DNA from: Nemertoderma westbladi
Taxonomy: Eukaryota; Xenacoelomorpha; Nemertodermatida; Nemertodermatidae
Direction of reading: 5' to 3'
Assembly: GCA_032718475.1 (NCBI GenBank)
Contig: JAUCBJ010004254.1
Location: forward strand, 18,784 to 82,783
DNA: 64,000 bases
The notes under the pieces were generated by a model, which made no database searches, was not told the origin of the DNA, and saw only the letters and a program-made list of their open reading frames with translations. Both the position numbers and the translations under genes were made by a program. This document shows positions 56,428 through 64,000 of this stretch, one piece after another. Within the stretch, counting starts at the first letter, position 1, and every line of letters starts with the position of its first letter.

Positions 56428-57903
56428 TTAACCCTATTAGTACCGGGCTATAAAATGCTGTGGGGGGGGGGGGGGGGGGGTCATATTGACCCCTCCCTCT
56501 AAAATCTACAAATATTAACGAAAACGTCTGATTTTTTGTTTGTACGTAGGTATCAGTAGTCTGGATCCGACCGAAAAAAAAAATTTTCGAAAAAATGTAC
56601 TGGGATGGTAATATTGCAGCACCAAAATTACAAGTAGTGCACAATTTTAACAAAATTTGAAAGTTACATTTTTCGGCTAATAGTTTTTCAATACAGTTTT
56701 TCTGGGGCGCAAAATACATTGGAAAATATTTAAAAATGATATGATTACCATAAATGGTTGTTTAGTCTTCTATGCGTAGGAAAAAAATGAACAAAACAAG
56801 TAACCAGCACTTTTCAGTTGGAACACAAAATTTTTAATTCACTTATGCGATGCTATAAATTCACATTTTCAGGTTTTCTAGGGCGCTGATTCTAATGGAA
56901 TACATTTCAAATATGCCAGATCATTGCTACTTGTATTTTTCGGCGTAATTTGGCAAATTTTGGTGCTAGCACCAAATTTCGTACCCATCACCAAAAAGTA
57001 CAAGTTTGCGATGTCCAGTGCTGTTTTTATTGATTCCATTGGATTCAGGACCCTCATAAACCCGTATAAAGCAAGAAACAAGATGATACTATCTACTGAT
57101 CAATTTACTCATTTTCCAAAATTTGGTGCAAAACAACAATTTTCACCCACCGGCGAAAATACAAGTTTGAAAACTCTTATGAAATTTTTACTGATTTCAT
57201 TGAATTCAGAACCCTAACAAACCAGTATAACGCAAGAAACAAGATGACACAATCAATTGATATATTTGATAGTTTTCAAAATTTGGTGCTAGCACCACAT
57301 TTTGCACCCACTTCCGAAAAATACAAGTTGGAGATGTCTAGGTCGATAATTACATATTCCATGGAATTCAGAACAGCCATAAACCTCTAAAAAGAAAGAA
57401 ATAAATTGTTGCAAGCAATTTTACAGTATCTATTGAATGGATTTTCAAAATTTCGTGCTAGCACCAAAATTTGCACACGGCACCGAAAAATACAAGTTTG
57501 ATACGCTTGGTGCAACTCGTATATATTTCATCGAAACCAAAACCCCAAAAAACCCCAATTGCGTAAAAAACAAGTTTCAAACAATCAATTTACAAAATTG
57601 ACATATTTCAAAATTTGGTGCTGGCACCAAAATTTGGCACCCGCCGAAAAAAACAAATTTGAAATTTCTAAATCAATTTATATGAATTCCATCCAATTGC
57701 TAACACCAAAAAACCGGTGTAAATCAAAAATAAAGATGTTACAATTCATATTTAATGAAATGAAATTTTCAAAAAACGTCTCAAAAAAAGTGCCAAAAAT
57801 AGGGTTAAAAAATGGTGCTATAACTCGAAAACTATCCTATATTTTTGAAAACAGTTTTCACTAATAGGAAGACAATATATTTTTAGGAAAATTCATAAAA
57901 TTT
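56428..57903 (+). mobile_element. TTAA-type element, copy D, 3'-truncated
   Basis: Starts TTAA-CCCTATTAGTACCGGG at 56428, then a G run (about 56462-56480) and TCATATTGACCCC. It contains all five ~164-bp units. It loses similarity at about 57903 (ATTCATAAAATTT), so about 90-100 bp including the right terminal inverted repeat are missing. Confidence 0.88.
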
Positions 57904-58659
57904 TTAAGAGGCCAGTTCAAGTGACCTGTTCGGCCTTATAAATATAGTAGGCCATGGTAATATTATAGTTGAATAGTATTTTTCGAATTTAATATATTCG
58001 GTATTAGTGTGTTTTGGGCACACAACCAACCGAATTTTTAATAATAGCTAGGTTTTGATACTTTTTTTGAAAGTGTTTTAAAACATATTAATTAGCTATC
58101 AAGTAAGAAAAATATTAGTGTTCTGGAACACAGATTTTTGTTATTGATTACCGGTAATTTATATTAATTATTTTAATTTTTTTGGATCCGGACAATTCCG
58201 ACCCATGAAAATTTCATTCGATCTTTGAAAGGGTCGGAATTGTCGGGGTCGGAATTATCAGTGACGAAATTGTCCTAGACGAATTAACGGAATTGTGAAA
58301 TATTGTCGCAAGCCGGCATATCATTCTTAATAAAATATAATCTGATAACTCTAAACATAAACACTGATAACAGTAGATTCAAACCTTTTAATAAAATAAT
58401 ACCGAAAAATATAATAATTAATATGATAATAATTATAGTTCTTACTATAGTAGATAATATGTTATAATAATTTATATTTTATCTTTATATTATATATATT
58501 TATATTATATGTTAAATAAATAGTCTTTTGGATAATTATTCATTTTATATGTAAGAGTGCAGATGGCATTCGCGTTGTTAGGATTGCCTTGGTTGACGGG
58601 AATTAGTTGCTAGGGAACTGCCACCATTTGTTTCGAATGTTTTATCTGTATGTCAAATT
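57904..58659. other. AT-rich spacer with hairpin
   Basis: No gene. At 58191-58244, GACAATTCCGACCC and GGGTCGGAATTGTC form 14-bp perfect arms around a 26-nt loop, and GGGGTCGGAATTATC follows. A TATATTTATATTATATG stretch occupies about 58440-58520. Confidence 0.5.
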
Positions 58660-60860
58660 CTAAACTACTTTGGTACTACAGTATGTGTAACCATAATCGG
58701 GATTTTTTTTGTAGTAGCTAGTTTTGGCACTACTACAGTATTTTTACCCATAATCGGGATTTTTTTTGTAGTAGCTAGTTTTGGCACTACTACAGTATGT
58801 TTACCCATAACTGGGATTTTTTTTGTAGTAGCTTGTTTTGGCACTACTACAGTATGTGTACCAATAACCGGGATTTTATTTGTGGTAGCGTAAGCGTGTA
58901 CCCATAACCGGGATTTTTTTTGTAGTAGCTAGTTTTGGCACTACTACAGTATGTTTACCCTTAACCGGGATTTTTTTGTAGTAGCTTGTTTTGGCACTAC
59001 TACAGTATGTGTACCCATAACCGGGATTTTTTTTGTAGTAGCTAGTTTTGGCACTACTACAGTATGTTTACCCATAACCGGGATTTTTTTTGAAGTAGCT
59101 AGTTTTGGCACTACTACAGTATGTGTACCAATAACCGGGATTGTATTTGTGGTAGCGTAAGCGTATACCCATAACCGGAATTTGTTTTGTAGTAGCTAGT
59201 TTTGGCACTACTACAGTATGTTTACCCATAACCGGAATTTTTTTTGTAGTAGCTTGTTTTGGCACTACTACAGTATGTGTACCCATAACCGGGATTTTTT
59301 TTGTAGTAGCTAGTTTTGGCACTACTACAGTATGTTTACCCATAACCGGGATTTTTTTTGTAGTTCAGCTAGTTTTGGCACTACTACAGTATGTGCACCA
59401 ATAACCGGGATTTTATTTGTGGTAGCGTAAGCGTGTACCAATAACCGGGATTTTTTTTGTAGTAGCTTGTTTTGGCACTACTATAGTATGTGTACCCATA
59501 ACCAGGATTTTTTTTGTAGTAGCTAGTTTTGGCACTTCTACAGTATGTGTACCCATAACCGGGATTTTATTTGTAGTAGCGTAAGCGTGAACCCATAACC
59601 GGGATTTTTTTTGTAGTAGCTAGTTTTGGCACTACTACAGTATGTGTACCAATAACCGGGATTTTATTTGTGGTAGCGTAAGCGTGTACCCATAACCGGA
59701 ATTTTTTTGTAGTACCTAGTTTTGGCACTACTACAGTATGTGTACCCATAACCGGGATTTTTTTTGTAGTAGCTAGTTTTGGCACTACTACAGTATGTTT
59801 ACCCATAACCGGGATTTTATTTGTAGTAGCGTAAGCGTGAACCCATAACCGGGATTTTTTTTGTAGTAGCTAGTTTTGGCACTACTACAGTATGTGTACC
59901 AATAACCGGGATTTTATTTGTGGTAGCGTAAGCGTGTACCCATAACCGGAATTTTTTTGTAGTACCTAGTTTTGGCACTACTACAGTATGTGTACCCATA
60001 ACCGGGATTTTTTTTTGTAGTAGCTAGTTTTGGCACTACTACAGTATGTTTACCCATAACCGGGATTTTATTTGTAGTAGCGTAAGCGTGAACCCATAAC
60101 CGGGATTTTTTTTGTAGTAGCTAGTTTTGGCACTACTACAGTATGTGTACCAATAACCGGGATTTTATTTGTGGTAGCGTAAGCGTGTACCCATAACCGG
60201 AATTTTTTTGTAGTACCTAGTTTTGGCACTACTACAGTATGTGTACCCATAACCGGGATTTTTTTTGTAGTAGCTAGTTTTGGCACTACTACAGTATGTT
60301 TACCCATAACCGGGATTTTATTTGTAGTAGCGTGTACCAATAACCGGGATTTTTTTTGTAGTAGCTAGTTTTGGCACTACTACAGTATGTTTACCCATAA
60401 CCGGGATTTTATTTGTAGTAGCGTGTACCAATAACCGGGATTTTTTTTTTGTAGTAGCTAGTTTTGGCACTACAACAGTATGTGTACCAATAACCGGGAT
60501 TTTATTTGTGGTAGCGTAAGCGTGTACCCATAACCGGAATTTTTTTTGTAGTACCATAAGTTTTGGCACTACTACATTATGTGTACCAATAACCGGGATT
60601 TTTTTTGTAGTAGCTAGTTATGGCACTACTACAGTATGTGTACCAATAACCGGGATTTTTTTTGTAGTAGCTAGTTTTGGCACTACTACAGTATGTGTAC
60701 CAATAACCGGGATTTTATTTGTGGTAGCGTAAGCGTGTACCCATAACCGGAATTTTTTTTGTAGTAGCTAGTTTTGACTCTTCTACAGTATGTGTACCAA
60801 TAACCGGGATTTTATTTGTAGTAACTAGTTTTGGCACTACTATAGTGCGTGTATCCATTA
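58660..60860. repeat. 58-bp satellite with higher-order structure
   Basis: About 40 units of the form GTAGTAGCTAGTTTTGGCAC, TACTACAGTATGT(G/T)TACC, CATAACCGGGA plus a T run. A shorter ~40-bp variant unit (GTGGTAGCGTAAGCGTGTAC) is interspersed. From 59581 a block of about 250 bp repeats at 59831 and 60082. The minus-strand frames (VVVPKLATTKKIPVMG) are by-products of the repeat. Confidence 0.93.
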
Positions 60861-61183
60861 GCTATTGTTATTTTTATGGTAGCTAGGGTTTTTAAAATTA
60901 CAAAACCAAATTTTTGGTACCTAATTTTTGATACATATTTGTCCATGATAATGGATATTATCATGATGTTTTTTTGTTCTAGAACATACATTTCACCTTC
61001 TGAGAGAGGTTAGTTATTTTTTTTTATTATGGTAGGTAGTGTTTTTAAAGGTAGCTAGTGATCTTAAAATTAAAAAAAATTGTTGTGCCCCTTATATTTA
61101 GACAATTTCCTTATCATCAATATATTCTCGAAATGACTAATAGAGAAATAAATCTAAAAAATTTTTGGATGCTCTGGAAAAGA
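60861..61183. other. 3' flank of the glutamate receptor gene
   Basis: AT-rich, no ORF. Minus-strand AATAAA-type signals (TTTATT on plus, near 61022) could serve for polyadenylation of the receptor transcript. Confidence 0.35.
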
Positions 61184-63736
61184 TCAAGAAAATAATATTA
61201 TTAAACACGATAATGTTATAGGGACTGCTTGACCAACGGAATTTGTCGCACAACGTAAGTTGTTGAATCCCTTTGCTCGATGACCTTTATATAAATTAGC
61301 AAACACGTAAATATTCCTTAGAATCTGTTCCCAAGAGGCGACGTTTCTCCTTTGTGACTGAACCAAAGACATTATCACAAATTCAAAACAGCTAACAAGT
61401 AACCCGAGAACTATTCCGCCAACCAAAATGTAGAAAACGCCCTTGACTTCGTCGAATGGCAGCGCCGCATCACCGTCATCGAGTTCTCCTTCGTTCTCGC
61501 ATGTCGACCTATTTGTCCACCACTTCTCTCGCATGTGCTTCACCATGCCCGTAGCAACGAGGTTGAGGACGGCCAGATTGACGGGGTTGGACAGTTTGGA
61601 GTTGATTCGTGTCGCGATCCCATAACTGTTGTGGTTGAGCGGGGTCCCAACCATAACTGTGTTACACCCGTCTTGCGTGTTATCATATTCGTTCATCGTT
61701 TTCTCGAGTAAAAATGCGAATTGTTTAGCTCCGCGAGGCTTAGGTTTTCTCACTTTATTTATGCCCTCTTGCGTGGTCTTTGTGAATGTACCTCGGTGCT
61801 TCATGTAACTCCACATGGCTTGGAATGTAGGATCATCTGAATTGCGAAAGAAACTTTTTGATGCTCCACTGTCGATGATCCCATATTCGTATTCGCCGCG
61901 GGCTGTTTTTTGTACGAGATCCTTGGCGTCGGCAATGGGAGTTTTCATTCTCTGACTCGTCAAAAAAGCCGCGAGATTCGCGGTGTATGAACTGACGATT
62001 ATGAGACAGAAGAACCACCATGCCCCGCCTGCGACACGTGCCGGTGCCGACCTCGGGATTCGTTCAACCCCCTGGTGCATAAACGATGCCACAGTGAACC
62101 ACAAACTTGTAGACATTGAAAACCGACGACTAACACCCCTAACACTTACATCTGTTACAGGGCACATTTGGGAGACGATGACCAACACTACAGAGACGCT
62201 CACCACTGCCAACACAATGCACAACCAGATTTCGTATTGGAGTGGAGACCAGCAGGCCCACCATTTCTTAGCACCTGATTCTTTGTTCTTCTGAATCATA
62301 ATGGTGATACCGGCGTCATCAATGAAAGGTTTAGAGAAGTCAACAACGCTCTGCCGCTCTGCTGTAACTGTCAGGGGAGCCACCGCCATATCCGCCTCTC
62401 CCATAATCAACTCCCCAATCATGCCACTCCATTTTCCGGTATCGTCCATCGCTCCATACGTGTTGTCCCTCACCTGATGGATCCTGATTTTCTTTCCGAT
62501 TGCCTCTCCGATTTTCTCGGCCAATTCCACGCAAAAACCGATAAAGTCATTGTGGACTATATCTTCCACTGGAATGTTCGAATCAACAGACATGGCGAAC
62601 GGAGGATAAAGGAACGTGACAACATCGATGACATCGTCATTCAACTTTCGATTAAGCAGTGGAGCCTCTATCAGCCCTCCATTGTGGCTCCATTTGTAAG
62701 AAATAGTTTGCGAGGACCCATGGTTATATACCAACACAATATAACGAACGTTGCCAAAAGACGTATTAAATAATTCCCACACCGATTCATTAAATTTGGT
62801 AAAATTGCAATTCAATTTTGGCGAATTAACTCTATAAATATTACCATCATGTGCGGAAAACTTGCGGATAATTTCTAAGATATTTTGAATAATATCAAAG
62901 GTTATTTTTGAAATCGGGTTGAAATTGTTTTGTATTTGGCCCGAGTTACGGAAAGCTTCTACTGATAAACACGTAACGTTGGAAGTTCCTTTCATCTTAA
63001 AAGATTGACAATCCGTTCGCAGGTCTCCAATAATGTAATGAAAATCCGCAGTGAGCATATGGTGGGCACCCGCAACCTCAATATACCGCTTAAGATTCTC
63101 AGGTGATAGGAATAAGACAATTTGCCTCACATTGGTATCGCGGAATAGTATTGGATACAATTTGATTGAGCGTAACGGTCTCAATATTACTTCGAAGTTC
63201 TTTGAGAATATTGATGGATTTGATGCGTTTCTAGATATGGTAGATGAGTTACCCGATATGTAGGATAAATTGGCAGCTAATTTCATTGTTGCCATAGAGT
63301 CGTAAACCACGGCAACGCGTTCCCAATTCCACAGAATAAACAGGTCGTTAATCACCAAATTGAAATAAGTTTGAAACTGAAAGCAAAATGTATAGTTTGT
63401 GTTTGGTGGCAGTATAGTATTCGGCAGTATCACATTTGGTATCTTAAAAGTATTCGCAAATGTTTGAACTATATCCATGACAACAGGATGCGTAGTTAGT
63501 GTGCAAACTGCTACGACATCCTGATTGGCCCAGTCGCACAGACGTTCTCTCAAGGCCAACACGTAGCCATAGCTACTGGTATCTACGGTGTAGGAAACGT
63601 TTGTCTTGATCGCAGATTTAAATGCAGCCGAAATGTAATCGTCGTCAACAGAATTCAAAATAAACCCGACGTTAATATTGTTTGATTCTGGAAATATCGT
63701 GATGATCAGCGTTACTACAAAAGGCACAAAATTCAT
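61184..63736 (-). CDS. Ionotropic glutamate receptor, AMPA/kainate-like, intronless
   Basis: 850 codons from the ATG at 63736. A short hydrophobic N-terminus (NFVPFVVTLIITIF) acts as signal peptide, then an amino-terminal domain of about 370 residues with several N-x-S/T sites. Ligand-binding half S1 has PLTVTAERQSVVDFSKPF (~452), keeping the Pro, Thr and Arg that hold glutamate. M1 ~499-520. Pore loop SFMHQGVERIPRS with Gln at the Q/R site (~552). M3 has the hallmark SYTANLAAFLT (~580). S2 has IDSGASKSFF (~620) and LLEKTMNEY (~676) with the ligand-binding Glu, and NSYGIAT. M4 VFYILVGGIVLGLLVSCFEF (~767). The length is normal for the family and no lesions are seen. A ligand-gated cation channel of the plasma membrane. 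The single exon is unusual. Specific subtype not assignable without phylogeny. Confidence 0.95.
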   Translation of the reverse strand: MNFVPFVVTLIITIFPESNNINVGFILNSVDDDYISAAFKSAIKTNVSYTVDTSSYGYVLALRERLCDWANQDVVAVCTLTTHPVVMDIVQTFANTFKIPNVILPNTILPPNTNYTFCFQFQTYFNLVINDLFILWNWERVAVVYDSMATMKLAANLSYISGNSSTISRNASNPSIFSKNFEVILRPLRSIKLYPILFRDTNVRQIVLFLSPENLKRYIEVAGAHHMLTADFHYIIGDLRTDCQSFKMKGTSNVTCLSVEAFRNSGQIQNNFNPISKITFDIIQNILEIIRKFSAHDGNIYRVNSPKLNCNFTKFNESVWELFNTSFGNVRYIVLVYNHGSSQTISYKWSHNGGLIEAPLLNRKLNDDVIDVVTFLYPPFAMSVDSNIPVEDIVHNDFIGFCVELAEKIGEAIGKKIRIHQVRDNTYGAMDDTGKWSGMIGELIMGEADMAVAPLTVTAERQSVVDFSKPFIDDAGITIMIQKNKESGAKKWWACWSPLQYEIWLCIVLAVVSVSVVLVIVSQMCPVTDVSVRGVSRRFSMSTSLWFTVASFMHQGVERIPRSAPARVAGGAWWFFCLIIVSSYTANLAAFLTSQRMKTPIADAKDLVQKTARGEYEYGIIDSGASKSFFRNSDDPTFQAMWSYMKHRGTFTKTTQEGINKVRKPKPRGAKQFAFLLEKTMNEYDNTQDGCNTVMVGTPLNHNSYGIATRINSKLSNPVNLAVLNLVATGMVKHMREKWWTNRSTCENEGELDDGDAALPFDEVKGVFYILVGGIVLGLLVSCFEFVIMSLVQSQRRNVASWEQILRNIYVFANLYKGHRAKGFNNLRCATNSVGQAVPITLSCLIILFS

Positions 63737-64000
63737 TATATTACAATTCGTTCATCCGTTTTACATAATGATATAAATGATATCTGCAGCCACTAATATT
63801 CCAACTTATCTATTAAATGTACAAAAAACTCGACTAAGCATGATAAACAGGCGATGTCATATATAATGGACAACAGTACGGTAGAGAGCAAGATGTAACT
63901 GAATCCACACCATAAATGCATTCAATGCGCGCATCTCAAGTTCCTTTGGGTTCTGTTTATGGATCTCTCAGGTATAAACTAATTTCGGCGTAAAGGAAAA
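63737..64000. other. Upstream flank of the glutamate receptor gene
   Basis: Presumed promoter and 5' untranslated region for the minus-strand receptor. AT-rich; ATATAA-like sequences on the minus strand around 63770-63860 are too common here to call a TATA box. Confidence 0.3.

Noticed and set aside
59068-60569. Minus-strand repeat proteins (VVVPKLATTKKIPVMG)
   Set aside because: These are translations of the 58-bp satellite; frames break wherever unit length changes.
1-64000. CRISPR arrays, bacterial operons or phage
   Set aside because: The tandem arrays have no unique spacers and the gene content is animal; no prokaryotic signal is seen.

Overview
This is a window of repeat-rich, AT-rich animal DNA. 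Evidence for an animal: a TRPM-type cation channel, an AMPA/kainate-type ionotropic glutamate receptor, a proteasome Rpt2-like exon, and BEL/Pao, Ty3/Gypsy, RTE-like and CR1-like retroelements plus TTAA-target DNA elements. The mix suggests an invertebrate, probably marine. I cannot place it to phylum from sequence alone. Most of the window is layered mobile elements; perhaps 8-9 kb is plausible host coding sequence.

Layout. 1-772 is a 14-bp minisatellite. 980-1855 is an unrecognised single-exon gene with a C-terminal membrane segment. 2109-5398 is a TTAA-type transposon copy, itself split by a 2.17 kb TIR element that holds a smaller foldback element. 5945-7218 holds a decayed retroelement C-terminus and a 21-bp minisatellite. 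7219-19756 is a BEL/Pao LTR element on the minus strand with 1.16 kb LTRs and an AAATT target duplication; its reverse transcriptase is deleted. 19762-22621 is mostly featureless with one MITE-like hairpin. 22622-28571 is a second TTAA element, split by a young, apparently intact, GC-rich Ty3/Gypsy element (23498-27873) with identical 232-bp LTRs and a textbook -1 frameshift signal between gag and pol. 29107-31988 is a decayed RTE-like LINE (LINE-A) with a 14-bp target duplication.

32323-39397 (minus strand) holds TRPM coding sequence in two blocks. The larger block encodes the N-terminal homology region through S5 and the pore loop. The smaller encodes a second copy of the pore loop, then S6 and the TRP box. 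Between them lie LINE debris and a near-perfect 86-bp palindrome. Upstream of the TRPM start is a 315-bp tandem repeat carrying four evenly spaced CTCF-like motifs. 41697-48813 is a mosaic of LINE fragments, a CR1-like element and a third TTAA element copy. 48897-49068 matches the C-terminal exon of the proteasome ATPase Rpt2/PSMC1. 50816-51475 is a 20-bp minisatellite. 51476-56293 is an intact RTE-like LINE (LINE-B) inserted into an older copy of its own family. 56428-57903 is a fourth TTAA element copy. 58660-60860 is a 58-bp satellite with a 250-bp higher-order period. 61184-63736 (minus strand) is a complete intronless ionotropic glutamate receptor.

The host genes do not form an operon or obvious pathway; TRPM and the glutamate receptor are both membrane cation channels but are 22 kb apart. 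The main story is successive insertion: host DNA, then old LINEs, then TTAA elements, then young LTR elements and LINE-B. All calls are from reading the sequence and family knowledge; no database search was run.
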